From NCBI RefSeq assembly GCF_018613835.1, contig NZ_JAGGPM010000019.1, positions 1 through 64,000 on the forward strand: a stretch of 64,000 bases of DNA, read 5' to 3'. Shown piece by piece: positions 27,432-36,226 of the stretch; positions within the stretch are counted from its first letter, which is position 1, and every line of letters begins with the position of its first letter. A program made the translations under genes and the position numbers. This DNA is from Arthrobacter sp. ISL-5. Lineage in GTDB: Bacteria; Actinomycetota; Actinomycetes; Actinomycetales; Micrococcaceae. The notes below the pieces were generated by a model. That model searched no databases, was not told where the DNA came from, and saw only the letters and a program-made list of their open reading frames with translations.

Positions 27432-28589
27432 ATGCCAGGGCTCCGGCTTCCGGGCTCCCTTCTGCGGTGCGCTGCAGCTGCGGTTGCAGCCATGCTGGCC
27501 GTCGCCCTTGGCGGCTGCACCCCGGCGCCCGAGCCGCCCGACCACCAGACACCGCCAAGCTGGATATACGCAGACCTGCTCGATTTCAGCCAGACAATGC
27601 GGGAGGAGGGCGCTCCGGCCGTCCTCGTTCAGGCAAAGAACAACAGCGTGGAGTGGACTCACGCCGAGGGTATCAGGACCCTCGAGGAGCGGCAGCCGGT
27701 GCAGCTGTCCGATCCGGTCCACATGGGCGGGCTCACGACGTCCATGATCGCCGTTTCCGTGCTGAAGCTCGCGGAGGAAGGGAAGCTGGAGCTCGACGCG
27801 CCGGTTCAGAGCTATTTTCCGGACTTCGTCCGCATCATGAAACCTCCCGGGCCGGTGACAGTGCGCCAGCTGCTGGACCAGGAGTCGGGCATCCCGGACT
27901 ACAGCGGCGAACTGTGGACATCCGCCCCGCTCCGCCAGGTCTTCGATACGCCCTTCACCTTGCGGGACCGGTTGGCGTTCGCCGCCCGCCTGCCCTGGGA
28001 GTACAGACTCGCCCAGCCCTTCGAGCCTTCCGGATCGAACTTCGTCGCCCTCGCCCTGGTCATAGAACAGCTCAGGGGACATCCATTCGCCGAGGTTCTG
28101 CGGTCAGACATCATCGAACCGCTGGGGCTCACAGGTACGTTCATCACCAACGGAGGACCTCCGAAAGAGGATCTTCTCCACGGCTACCTCACCGTCGAGG
28201 ACAAACGGTTCGACGTCGCCAATCCCCGGGTGTACATCGACGCGCCGGGCGGCATGGTTTCCACCGTCCGGGATGCCAACACTTACTATTCGGCACTGCT
28301 GCAGGGAAAGCTCCTGAAGCCCTCCACCCTTGCACAGATGAAAGAAGCGGTTTACTCCGACTTCAAACTCGGGATGTCTCGGTGGAACGACACCTGCACC
28401 AACGACTTCTACTACGGCAACATCGGCGACGTGCAGGGCTACGGGATGGTCTCGATGACCAGCGCCGACGGAAAGCGGCAGATCTCCATGGCGATGACCT
28501 ATCCGCCGTCGCCGTTCGTGGCCTTTCTCCACCCGCTGGTGCCCGAGATGGCTGATCTGGCCCAGCAACTGCTGAACGACTGGTGCTAG
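27432..28589 (+). CDS. Lipoprotein with degenerate serine beta-lactamase/PBP-like fold
   Basis: A 385-residue exported protein. A signal peptide with lipobox LGGC (Cys about residue 29) anchors it outside the cell. Residues 45-380 align by eye to class C beta-lactamase-like hydrolases (LKLAEEGKLELDAPVQSYFP, VTVRQLLDQESGIPDYSG, DIIEPLGLTGT). However, the usual SxxK is replaced (MGGLTTSMIA), the YxN site reads PSGSN, and the late HxG reads NIG. All three catalytic motifs are lost, so it is probably not a hydrolase; a binding role is possible. The fold is inferred from family landmarks. Confidence 0.75.
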   Translation: MPGLRLPGSLLRCAAAAVAAMLAVALGGCTPAPEPPDHQTPPSWIYADLLDFSQTMREEGAPAVLVQAKNNSVEWTHAEGIRTLEERQPVQLSDPVHMGGLTTSMIAVSVLKLAEEGKLELDAPVQSYFPDFVRIMKPPGPVTVRQLLDQESGIPDYSGELWTSAPLRQVFDTPFTLRDRLAFAARLPWEYRLAQPFEPSGSNFVALALVIEQLRGHPFAEVLRSDIIEPLGLTGTFITNGGPPKEDLLHGYLTVEDKRFDVANPRVYIDAPGGMVSTVRDANTYYSALLQGKLLKPSTLAQMKEAVYSDFKLGMSRWNDTCTNDFYYGNIGDVQGYGMVSMTSADGKRQISMAMTYPPSPFVAFLHPLVPEMADLAQQLLNDWC

Positions 28590-28645
28590 GGCCGGCCCGG
28601 CCGCCAACCCTTGCATCGGGACTGGACGCGCGGAAGCATGAAGGC

Positions 28646-29002
28646 ATGCTGACGATCGGAACAACTGTCCTCGGTGTCAACGACGTCGCCCGCGCCACCG
28701 CGTTCTGGTGTGATGCCCTGGGGTACGTCCCCCGGGAGGAAGGCGACGAGACGTGGGTGGTGCTGGTTCCGCAAAGAGGCGAGGGCGCCCGGCTCGCCCT
28801 CATGCTCAGTGAGACGCCCGTGCAGGCGCACCCGCGCATGCACCTGGATCTCTACGCCGATGACCAGCCCGGTGAAGTGGAACGGCTCGTGGAACTCGGA
28901 GCTTCCCGCGTGGACTGGGACCTCTACCCGGACGACCCCGACTTCGTCGTCCTGGAAGACCCGGACGGAAACCGCTTCTGCGTTGTGGACGCCGGCGCGT
29001 AG
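28646..29002 (+). CDS. VOC (glyoxalase/bleomycin-resistance) family protein
   Basis: A 118-residue protein with two beta-alpha-beta-beta-beta modules: GTTVLGVNDVARATAFWCDA at the N-terminus and a second module ending FVVLEDPDGNRFCVVD. Metal ligands typical of VOC (His/Glu near the motif ends) are plausible (MHLDLY, LEDPDGN). Members include dioxygenases, glyoxalases and drug-binding proteins; no specific substrate is suggested. The start is chosen at ATG 28646 because the VOC module begins three residues later. Confidence 0.8.
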   Translation: MLTIGTTVLGVNDVARATAFWCDALGYVPREEGDETWVVLVPQRGEGARLALMLSETPVQAHPRMHLDLYADDQPGEVERLVELGASRVDWDLYPDDPDFVVLEDPDGNRFCVVDAGA

Positions 29003-29106
29003 CCGCCCGGCATGCCAAAGATAAGCCACCTTGCTTTTTCTCTTGTTTCGGCAGCGGAACGCTCCTAGCGTATGAACTGTCCCCGCCCCCGAGGAAAGGC
29101 CCAATC

Positions 29107-29391
29107 ATGACGCTGCACCAGCCCGAGCCCGTGGAGATTTCGACCCGGATGCGGCCCGGCGAATGGACGGAATCCAGCCTTGAGGAGCTGGTGACCACCT
29201 ACCGCGCCAAGATTCTGGCCATGGGGGCGGCAGTTCCTGAGGTCGTCACCGAAGTGGTCAGGAACGACGACGGCTCACTGGCGGTTTCGGTGTCATGGAA
29301 CAAGGGCGACTACGCCGACGAACCGGCAGGCGGTGCGTTTACGGAGGGTGGCCACCGTCGGGCGGGGCCGGGATCTGAAACCGGGGCCTAG
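29107..29391 (+). CDS. Hypothetical protein, 94 residues
   Basis: I do not recognise a family. It starts MTLHQPEPVEISTRMRPGEW and has a helical middle (SLEELVTTYRAKILAMG) and a strand-like VVTEVVRNDDGSLAVSVSW; the Gly-rich C-terminus looks disordered. GAGGAAAGG gives a strong ribosome site, and TTGTTT-N17-TAGCGT upstream (about 29045-29073) is a plausible promoter. Its stop codon overlaps the stop of the convergent HAD gene. Confidence 0.6.
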   Translation: MTLHQPEPVEISTRMRPGEWTESSLEELVTTYRAKILAMGAAVPEVVTEVVRNDDGSLAVSVSWNKGDYADEPAGGAFTEGGHRRAGPGSETGA

Positions 29392-30086
29392 CGTCCCAGC
29401 AGCCGTCCGATGGCGCTGTCCCGGAGGCTGTCCAGGAGCTCGCCGGGACCTTCGTAGACCTCGACGGCGCCGGCCGCGCGGAGTTCAGCCTCGCTCGTGC
29501 CGCCACATGTGACCCCGATGGTGGGGATGCCGAGCTTGTTGGCGGCCAGCACGTCCCACACGGCATCCCCCACGTAGACAACATCGGCCGCCGCGAGGCC
29601 CACCGCGCGGAGCGCCGCCACCAGTATGTCCGGCGCGGGTTTGCTTTCCGTGGCATGGCTGGCGCTCGTGGCCGCATGGATGAAGGAATCGGCGGCGAGC
29701 GTGGATCGGAGGGCTTTGAGGTCCTCATCCTTCGCGGAGGAGGCCAGCGCCACGGCCAGCCCGCTCTCATAGCACTGGGCCAGCAGATTCCGGGCTCCGT
29801 CGAACGCGCGAAGGGACGGCCAGTACGTACCGAAAATCCCTGAGTGGGCCGACAGGACGGCGTCGTCGCGGGCCTTGTCGCGCTCCTCCGGCAGCAGGTG
29901 GTCCACCAGCCGCGGCCCGCCCATTCCCACGCAGCGGTGGATCCGGGCCATGGGCACGTCAAAGCCGGCCTGGCGGAACGCCTGCCACCAGGCGATCGTG
30001 TGGATGTAGGAGGAGTCAACGAGAGTCCCGTCCACGTCGAACAGGACTCCCTTGCTGCACCGCCCTTCAGCCTTATGGCTCGGCAT
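29388..30086 (-). CDS. HAD-superfamily phosphatase (phosphoglycolate-phosphatase/beta-PGM-like)
   Basis: A 232-residue Mg-dependent phosphohydrolase. Motif I is FDVDGTLVDS (nucleophile Asp about 17), the cap is alpha-helical (residues 25-90), motif II is ALASSAK, motif III Lys is in SKPAPDI and motif IV is YVGDAVWDV. The substrate is unknown; small sugar phosphates are typical. It is convergent with the 94-residue hypothetical gene and 12 bases downstream of the DUF1508 gene on the same strand. Confidence 0.88.
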   Translation of the reverse strand: MPSHKAEGRCSKGVLFDVDGTLVDSSYIHTIAWWQAFRQAGFDVPMARIHRCVGMGGPRLVDHLLPEERDKARDDAVLSAHSGIFGTYWPSLRAFDGARNLLAQCYESGLAVALASSAKDEDLKALRSTLAADSFIHAATSASHATESKPAPDILVAALRAVGLAAADVVYVGDAVWDVLAANKLGIPTIGVTCGGTSEAELRAAGAVEVYEGPGELLDSLRDSAIGRLLGR

Positions 30087-30098
30087 CCCTCCGCGGCC

Positions 30099-30392
30099 TC
30101 AGTGCCCGGCCGGCGAGCGCGGCGTCTGCAGGGCGGGCGTGCGGGGCGCGCCTGCCGCTGCCGCCTTCCGTGCGGGCTTGGTGGTGTGGACCGCGGGCCG
30201 CTTTACTGCGTCTTTGCAGTGGTCGCGGACCAGGCCCATGCCGGCAATCTCACGGGCGCGCGCCACGCCGGCCACGGCGGCGCGCTTGGTGGGAAAGGTG
30301 ACAGAGACCGCCATCAGCGCTCCCGATCCGTCGAGCAACCGGATCCTGTAGCCTCCGTCGGGAGCGTCCACCAGTTCGAAATATCCAGCCAT
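30099..30392 (-). CDS. DUF1508 (YegP-like) protein with basic tail
   Basis: A 97-residue protein. Residues 1-55 are a YegP/DUF1508 unit (MAGYFELVDAPDGGYRIRLL, then RAAVAGVARAREIAGMG), and residues 60-97 form a Lys/Arg/Ala/Pro-rich tail. The ATG at 30392 has AGGAGGAAGG, one of the strongest ribosome sites in the window. A perfect TAAGTATACTTA palindrome lies 50 bases upstream. The function of the family is unknown; it parallels the gene at 2393-2590. Confidence 0.75.
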   Translation of the reverse strand: MAGYFELVDAPDGGYRIRLLDGSGALMAVSVTFPTKRAAVAGVARAREIAGMGLVRDHCKDAVKRPAVHTTKPARKAAAAGAPRTPALQTPRSPAGH

Positions 30393-30441
30393 TGCGCCTT
30401 CCTCCTCTATCACACGCTGATCTACTGCACGGCGAATATTA

Positions 30442-30455
30442 GTAAGTATACTTAC
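30442..30455. promoter_or_regulatory. Perfect palindrome GTAAGTATACTTAC
   Basis: A 14-bp perfect palindrome upstream of the DUF1508 gene. A close relative, ATAAGTATGCTTAT, precedes the lipoprotein gene at 61006. It is a candidate binding site of a common regulator. Confidence 0.5.
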
Positions 30456-30492
30456 CGACGCTCCCAAAATAAGAGGCAAAATCAGGGCGGCC

Positions 30493-32298
30493 TCAGGCCC
30501 GGCCAGCCCTGGACGCCAGGGGCCGGTCACTCCGCCTGGCCCGCTGCTCATGAAGTTCCAGGGCGGTCGTCACGAGCGCGAAGTGGCTGAAGGCCTGGGG
30601 TGTGTTTCCCAGGTGCCGCGCACTCTTGACACCCCATTCCTCACTCAGCAGGCCGACGTCGTTGCGGAGCGCCAGCAGCCGCTCGAAGAGCTCGGTGGCC
30701 TGGCGCCGGCGGCCGGCACCGAGCAGCGCTTCCACGAGCCAGAACGAACAGGCGAGGAAAACGCCTTCGTCACCGGGGAGGCCGTCGTCGCTTTCCTGGG
30801 GCCGGTACCGGAGCACGAACCCGTCCTCGGTGAGCTCCCGCAGGATGGCGTCGATGGTGCCGATGACGCGGGGATCATCCGGCGGCAGGAAACCCACGCG
30901 CGGAATGAGCAGCAGGCTGGCATCCAGCTCGGGGCGGTCGTAGGACTGGGTGAAGGTGTTCCGTTCCGCGTCGAAGCCGTGCGTCATCACGTCCTCGCGG
31001 ATGGTGTCCCGCAGGACCTCCCAGCGGTCGGCGGGCCCGGGAAGGCCTGAATCCCGGACGCCCCGTACCATCCTGTCCGCCGCAACCCAGGCCATGATCT
31101 TCGAGTGGGTGAAGTGGCGCCGCGGCCCGCGCATTTCCCACAGCCCGTTATCCGGCTGGTCCCACGCGCCTTCCAAGTATTCCATCAGCGCCACCTGGAC
31201 ATCCCAGGCTTCGTCCGTGTGCTTTAACAGGGAGTTGCGCGTGAGTGACAGGCAGTCCAGCACCTCCCCCCAGACATCCAGCTGCAGCTGGCCCGCAGCG
31301 CCGTTGCCGATGCGGACCGGCGACGAGCCCTCGTACCCCGCGAGCCAGGGGATCTCCATCTCGGGAAGCCGGCGTTCGCCGTGGATGCCGTACATGATCT
31401 GCAGGTCGGCCGGATCCCCCGCAACGGCGCGCAGCAGCCAGTCCCGCCAGGCAGCCGCTTCCGCCGTGTAGCCGGCGGCAAGCAAAGCCTGCAGCGTCAG
31501 GGTCGCGTCGCGGAGCCAGCAGAAGCGGTAATCCCAGTTCCGCGGGCCGCCCAGCTGCTCCGGGAGTGATGTGGTCACGGCCGCGACGATGCCCCCGGTG
31601 GGAGCGTAGGTGAGGGCCTTGAGCGTGATCAGCGACCGCTCCACGGCGTCCTTGTAAGGGCCGGTCACCTTGCACTGCCCGGCCCATTCCCGCCAGAATT
31701 TCTCGGTGGACTCCAGCACCTTCTCGGCGTCCACGGTCCGGGGCCGGTGGACGTGGCTCGGCGCCCAGGTCAGCACGAACGGCACCCGTTCGCCGGCCTT
31801 CACGGTGAACTCGCTGACAGTCTGCATGTGCTGGCCCCGAAGCGGCGCCTCCGTCACGAGGTATGCGGAATCCGGCCCGGCGATGGCATGGAGTCCGTGG
31901 CTGTCGCGGCGCACCCAAGGCATGATGTGGCCGTAGTCGAAACGCAGGGCCAGCTGCCCCTTCATCCTGACCTTGCCATGCAGACCCACCACGATTCTCA
32001 CGATGTCCGCCACTTCGTCACGCGGGGGCATGAAGTCGATGACCCGCACGGCTCCGTCGTCGGTCTCCCAATCTGTTTCCAGGATCAGCGTGTGGCGCCG
32101 GTAGCGGCGGCGCGTACATTCACCGCCGCCCTCGGGGGCCAGGATCCACCGGCCCGACTCGGGGGTATCAAGGAGCGCGTTGAAGCACGCCGACGAATCG
32201 AAGCGCGGCAGGCAAAGCCAGTCTATGGATCCTTCAGTGCTGATCAGGGCCGCAGTGTGCAGATCGCCTACCACCGCGTAATCCTCGATGCGTACCAT
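30493..32298 (-). CDS. GH15 family trehalase/glucoamylase-like protein
   Basis: A 601-residue glycosidase. The N-terminal beta-sandwich (IEDYAVVGDLHTAALISTEG, IDWLCLPRFDS) precedes an (alpha/alpha)6 barrel with PRNWDYRFCWLRDATLTL and the C-terminal catalytic-base region GLLSEEWGVKSARHLGNTPQ. This layout is typical of actinobacterial GH15 trehalases. No signal peptide is seen, so it is cytosolic; intracellular trehalose is the likely substrate, with glucan as an alternative. I chose ATG 32298, where the conserved domain begins; extending to 32400 would leave no room for the promoter of the divergent DUF72 gene. The start may be leaderless (CACTGT six bases upstream). Confidence 0.88.
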   Translation of the reverse strand: MVRIEDYAVVGDLHTAALISTEGSIDWLCLPRFDSSACFNALLDTPESGRWILAPEGGGECTRRRYRRHTLILETDWETDDGAVRVIDFMPPRDEVADIVRIVVGLHGKVRMKGQLALRFDYGHIMPWVRRDSHGLHAIAGPDSAYLVTEAPLRGQHMQTVSEFTVKAGERVPFVLTWAPSHVHRPRTVDAEKVLESTEKFWREWAGQCKVTGPYKDAVERSLITLKALTYAPTGGIVAAVTTSLPEQLGGPRNWDYRFCWLRDATLTLQALLAAGYTAEAAAWRDWLLRAVAGDPADLQIMYGIHGERRLPEMEIPWLAGYEGSSPVRIGNGAAGQLQLDVWGEVLDCLSLTRNSLLKHTDEAWDVQVALMEYLEGAWDQPDNGLWEMRGPRRHFTHSKIMAWVAADRMVRGVRDSGLPGPADRWEVLRDTIREDVMTHGFDAERNTFTQSYDRPELDASLLLIPRVGFLPPDDPRVIGTIDAILRELTEDGFVLRYRPQESDDGLPGDEGVFLACSFWLVEALLGAGRRRQATELFERLLALRNDVGLLSEEWGVKSARHLGNTPQAFSHFALVTTALELHEQRARRSDRPLASRAGRA

Positions 32299-32402
32299 GC
32301 CCTTACAGTGCCACAGCTGCTCCTGCGGCACGAGGGGAAGCCCGGTGTAGCCTGAGTTGAGGTAAAGAGCCGACCGTCCAAGGACTGAGAGCGGGGGCAC
32401 GG

Positions 32403-33134
32403 GTGACGGTGTACATAGGCACGTCCGGCTGGAGCTATGACCACTGGGAAAACGTGCTGTACCCGCCGGGCCTTCCCGCCCGGGACAGGCTGCAGCACTA
32501 TGTGGCGCGGTTCAGGACCGTGGAGCTGAACGCGAGTTTCTACCGCTGGCCGCGGGACACGTCCTTCGCCAGCTGGCGGCGCCGGCTGCCCGATGGATTC
32601 GCCCTGTCCGTCAAGGCGCCCCGCGGCCTGACCCATGGCAAGAAGCTCTACGGCCCGGAGGTGTGGATCGAGCGGATCACGCGGTGCTGGCATGAGCTTG
32701 GCGACAAGCGCGCTGTGCTGCTGGTCCAGTTGCCGCCGGATCTGGGGCGCGACGACGCCCGCCTTGCCTACTTCCTGGCCGCGGTGCCGGAGTGGATCCG
32801 GGTCGCGGTGGAGTTCCGGCACCCCAGCTGGGACCATCCCGACGTGTACGGCCTGCTGGAGCGGCATCAGGCCGCGTACTGCGTCATGAGCGGCGCCAAC
32901 TTGCCCTGCATCCTGCGCGCCACCGCCCCTTTCGTTTACGTCAGGCTGCACGGTCCGGACCACCAGCACCTGTACGGCGGATCGTACTCGGATGACGAGC
33001 TGCGATGGTGGGCTGAGAGGATCCGCGAGTGGCGGGGCGCCGGCAAGGATGTGTACGCCTATTTCAACAACGACGGCGGCGGCAATGCCGTGCGGAACGC
33101 GGAGACCCTGCGGTGGCTACTGGGGGACGGCTGA
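32403..33134 (+). CDS. DUF72 family protein
   Basis: A 243-residue TIM-barrel protein beginning (GTG) with YIGTSGWSYDHWENVLYPPG, the DUF72 hallmark. It also has TVELNASFYRWPRD, FALSVKAPRGLTHGKKL, the VAVEFRHPSWDHPDVYGLL block and YAYFNNDGGGNAVRNAETL. The biochemical role is not known; nuclease-like or sugar-isomerase-like ideas are unproven. It is divergent from the GH15 gene. Confidence 0.9.
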   Translation: MTVYIGTSGWSYDHWENVLYPPGLPARDRLQHYVARFRTVELNASFYRWPRDTSFASWRRRLPDGFALSVKAPRGLTHGKKLYGPEVWIERITRCWHELGDKRAVLLVQLPPDLGRDDARLAYFLAAVPEWIRVAVEFRHPSWDHPDVYGLLERHQAAYCVMSGANLPCILRATAPFVYVRLHGPDHQHLYGGSYSDDELRWWAERIREWRGAGKDVYAYFNNDGGGNAVRNAETLRWLLGDG

Positions 33135-33226
33135 CGGGGCCGGCGCCCGCGCCGCCCGCCCGGGGGCTGAAGGTAACAGAGCAGGACTGCGACCCGCCGG
33201 ACCCCGGCCTGTGGCAGAGTGAAGGA

Positions 33227-34285
33227 ATGGACACGGCGTCACACCAAACATCCCTGTCAGGCAAGCGCGTCTTCCGCCTGGCCCATTGGCTTTCAGACTC
33301 GATAAATGCCACGCGCCTGAAACTTGCACGGCGCTGGAAGTTTGAACCCAAAACGATTGCCTACCAGGGCTACGGCTCCACGGAGTGGGTCCGCGTCCTC
33401 GGCAGGGTGGTGCTGGCCAGCAAACCGGTGCCGGGCAGCCGCGCCGAGCACGCCGCCCAGAACGGCAATGAAAACGTGCGCGGCTGGCGGGCGTTTACGA
33501 GCGTGCCCATCCCGCGTTCCGAGGTGGAGATTGAGATCGGCGGAACGGTCACGAAGGTCACGGCTGACCGGGGCGGACTGATTGACATTGATGTCCAGGT
33601 ATCCCTCGAGCCGGGCTGGCACACCGCCGTCCTCCGCTCGGACGGCACCGAGCCGGCCGAAGCCCGCATCTTTGTCATTGGCCCCGAAACCAACTTCGGG
33701 ATCGTGTCCGACATCGACGACACTGTCATGGTCACGGCGTTGCCGCGGCCCTTCCTTGCCCTGTGGAACACGTTTGTGCTCAGCGAGCGCGCCAGGATGG
33801 CCACCCCGGGAATGGCCGTGCTGCTGGACCGGCTGACGGTCGAGCACCCCGACGCGCCGGTGATCTACCTTTCCACAGGCCCGTGGAACGCGGCGCCCAC
33901 CCTCGGCCGGTTCCTCAACCGCAACATGTACCCGTCCGGCGCCCTGCTGCTGACCGACTGGGGGCTCACCCAGGACCGCTGGTTCCGCAGCGGCCAGGAC
34001 CACAAACTCGGGAACCTTCAGCGCCTCTCCGCCGAATTTCCGCACATGCGCTGGCTCCTGATCGGCGACAACGGCCAGCACGACGAGCAGATCTACTCGG
34101 AGTTCGCCCAGGAGCACGCTGACAAGGTGGCGGCCATCGCCATCCGGCAGCTGTCCGTGAGCGAGTCAGTGCTTGCCGGCGGGCATTCCGAGGACGGCGA
34201 CCACAGCGCGTCGTCGGTGTCGTGGATCTACTCCCCTGACGGCGCCGGCATGGCCCGGCAGCTCAAGGAGCTTCAGCTCATCTGA
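33227..34285 (+). CDS. App1-like phosphatidate phosphatase catalytic-domain protein (DUF2183)
   Basis: A 352-residue HAD-like protein. Residues 25-140 form a beta-rich N-terminal domain. The catalytic DxDxT is in GIVSDIDDTVMVTAL (about 167-181), followed by VIYLSTGPWNAAPTLGRFL and the C-terminal WLLIGDNGQHDEQIYSEFA, all typical of App1. App1 dephosphorylates phosphatidate in yeast; the bacterial substrate is uncertain. CAGAGT lies six bases before the ATG, and GAAGGA abuts the ATG with no spacing, which suggests a leaderless transcript. Confidence 0.85.
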   Translation: MDTASHQTSLSGKRVFRLAHWLSDSINATRLKLARRWKFEPKTIAYQGYGSTEWVRVLGRVVLASKPVPGSRAEHAAQNGNENVRGWRAFTSVPIPRSEVEIEIGGTVTKVTADRGGLIDIDVQVSLEPGWHTAVLRSDGTEPAEARIFVIGPETNFGIVSDIDDTVMVTALPRPFLALWNTFVLSERARMATPGMAVLLDRLTVEHPDAPVIYLSTGPWNAAPTLGRFLNRNMYPSGALLLTDWGLTQDRWFRSGQDHKLGNLQRLSAEFPHMRWLLIGDNGQHDEQIYSEFAQEHADKVAAIAIRQLSVSESVLAGGHSEDGDHSASSVSWIYSPDGAGMARQLKELQLI

Positions 34286-34304
34286 CGGCGCTATCGCCGG
34301 CCGG

Positions 34305-35879
34305 TCAGAACCCCCGCGGCGGCGCGCCGCCGTCGGACATTCCGGCATCCCCGCCGCCCGGCTCAGCGCCGGCAATGGCGGACGGAACCGATTCCGGCAC
34401 TACGGCCGCGGCGACGGCGGCTTCCGCCGCGGCCACAAGCTTCCGTTCTTCAAGGAGTTCCTGGAGCCAGTAGTAGGACGCCTTCGGCGTCCGCTCCAAG
34501 GTCTCGAAGTCCACGTGCACCAGCCCGAACGGCTGTTTGTAGCCGCCGGACCACTCGAAATTGTCCATCAGGGACCATACGTAGTAGCCGCGAAGGTCGA
34601 TCTTTTGCGCCACGCCGCCCGGGGCGGTGGCCTGGAGTGCAGTGCCCAGATGGTCCGACAGGTAGCGCAGGCGCCGCTCGTCCGGGATGAACCTGCGGTT
34701 GGTCGACTTGTCCGTCACGATGATGTCCTCGAAGCTCGCGCCGCCTTCGGTAATGATGACGGGCGGAAGGTTCGGATAGCGGTCCGCCATTTCCTTGAGT
34801 GCGACCGCCATGTACTTTGGCTTCACCGGCCAGCCGTAGGCGGTGGTCTCAGTGTCCGGCCAGGGCTCAATGTGCAGCGGGGCGACGGGCGCGGCGGCGC
34901 TGAGATCGTCCCCAATGGCCTCCGCCATGGCCGCGGGCACCGGGCTGTCGCCGGCGCCGGCCGCCACCCGCGTGGGCATGTAATAGTTGAGCCCGTAGAA
35001 GTCCATCGGCTGGGAAATGATGGCCATGTCCTCGTCCGGATGCTCAAAAGACGAAAAGAACTTTCCGACGCGGATGAGGTCCGGGTATCTTCCCGTCAGG
35101 ACCGGGTCCGCGTACAGGCGGTTTTGGGCCACATCCATTGCTCCGGCGCTCATCCAATCCAGCGGATTGCCGGAATGCGCCACCATGGGTGAGTAGACGT
35201 TGCTCATGCCGATTTCGCCAGGCACGTTGGACGCCCGCAGCACCTGCAGCGCGAGCCCGTGACCCAGCAGCTGGTGATGGACGGTGGGCAGCCCGTTCGC
35301 GAACTCCGCCTTGCCCGGCGAATGCAGGCCGAGCGCATAGCCGTTGGTGGTGACGGTTGCGGGCTCGTTGATGGTCACCCAGCGGGCCACCCTGTCCCCG
35401 TACGCGGCTGCGGCGATGGCTGCGAATTCCGCCAGCCGGTAGGCCGTATCCCTATTCAGCCAGCCGCCCGCCTCGTCCAGGGGCAGGGGCGTGTCCCAGT
35501 GGTAGAGGGTCACCATCGGGGAGATCCCGTTGGCCAGGAGCTCGTCCAGCAAGCGGTCGTAAAAGTCCAGCCCGGCACGGTTCACCGGTCCGCTGCCGTC
35601 CGGCTGGATCCGCGGCCACGAAAGGGAAAACCTGTACGAGTCGATGCCCAGTTCCTTCATGAGGGCAACGTCCTCGGGCATCCGGTGGTAGTGGTCGCAC
35701 GACACGGCCGGGCTATGGCCGTCCACGATCGCGCCGGGCTTGGCAGCAAAGACATCCCAGCCTGCCGGTCCGCGGCCGTCCTCGTCGAGCGCGCCTTCGA
35801 TCTGGAAAGCGGCCGTGGCCACTCCGAGCGTGAAAGCCGACGGAATGGTGGCGGCCAACTCTTTGGCGGACGTGTGCAT
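34305..35879 (-). CDS. GH1 family beta-glucosidase
   Basis: A 524-residue retaining glycosidase. The N-terminal GH1 signature is FTLGVATAAFQIEGALDEDG, the acid/base Glu is in WVTINEPATVT and the nucleophile Glu in PVIITEGGASFED. Most GH1 enzymes read TENG at the nucleophile; TEGG is a variant. The aglycone-side block YVWSLMDNFEWSGGYKQPFG is intact. The C-terminal 50 residues are Ala/Gly-rich and probably disordered. No signal peptide, so it acts on imported disaccharides. It is convergent with the App1-like gene. Confidence 0.93.
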   Translation of the reverse strand: MHTSAKELAATIPSAFTLGVATAAFQIEGALDEDGRGPAGWDVFAAKPGAIVDGHSPAVSCDHYHRMPEDVALMKELGIDSYRFSLSWPRIQPDGSGPVNRAGLDFYDRLLDELLANGISPMVTLYHWDTPLPLDEAGGWLNRDTAYRLAEFAAIAAAAYGDRVARWVTINEPATVTTNGYALGLHSPGKAEFANGLPTVHHQLLGHGLALQVLRASNVPGEIGMSNVYSPMVAHSGNPLDWMSAGAMDVAQNRLYADPVLTGRYPDLIRVGKFFSSFEHPDEDMAIISQPMDFYGLNYYMPTRVAAGAGDSPVPAAMAEAIGDDLSAAAPVAPLHIEPWPDTETTAYGWPVKPKYMAVALKEMADRYPNLPPVIITEGGASFEDIIVTDKSTNRRFIPDERRLRYLSDHLGTALQATAPGGVAQKIDLRGYYVWSLMDNFEWSGGYKQPFGLVHVDFETLERTPKASYYWLQELLEERKLVAAAEAAVAAAVVPESVPSAIAGAEPGGGDAGMSDGGAPPRGF

Positions 35880-35961
35880 CGGTGGGACCTCTGTGGTGTT
35901 GTAGGGACTGCTGGGCGGAAGGAGCTGTCTGCCTAATCTACGATTTGCTGAATGTACACCG

Positions 35962-36042
35962 TCAGGACATCCCTCCCGCACTGATCACCGAAAGGACGTT
36001 TCCCGCCGGGTCCTTGAACCAGGCGATGTCCGGCCCCATCGA
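35962..36042 (-). pseudogene. Remnant of a VOC-family gene (C-terminal fragment)
   Basis: About 26 codons read MGPDIAWFKDPAGNVLSV followed by ISAGGMS and a stop, the typical C-terminal VOC strand pair. The frame closes immediately upstream (TGA), and no VOC N-terminus is recoverable in one frame, so this looks like a decayed gene. The rest of the 35880-36226 gap holds only the promoters of the GH1 and AAA genes. Confidence 0.5.
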
Positions 36043-36214
36043 CGCTCAAGCTGGAAAACGAACCCCTTGGCGTGAACATGGCCTTCTCCTTCGATGGCTC
36101 CGTGGATTGCGGTACCTTCCAGAATGGCACAGGCGGTGAAGGCTGACGAGGGCTTCCTGCACCGACCGATTGGCGCGAAAAGTGAGATCCGCAGGCTTCG
36201 GCTGATTGCACTGG

Positions 36215-36220
36215 TAGGGT
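36215..36220 (+). promoter_or_regulatory. -10 box TAGGGT, probable leaderless promoter
   Basis: TAGGGT, six bases, then ATG 36227 of the AAA ATPase, which has no ribosome site. Confidence 0.5.
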
Positions 36221-36226
36221 CTGCGC

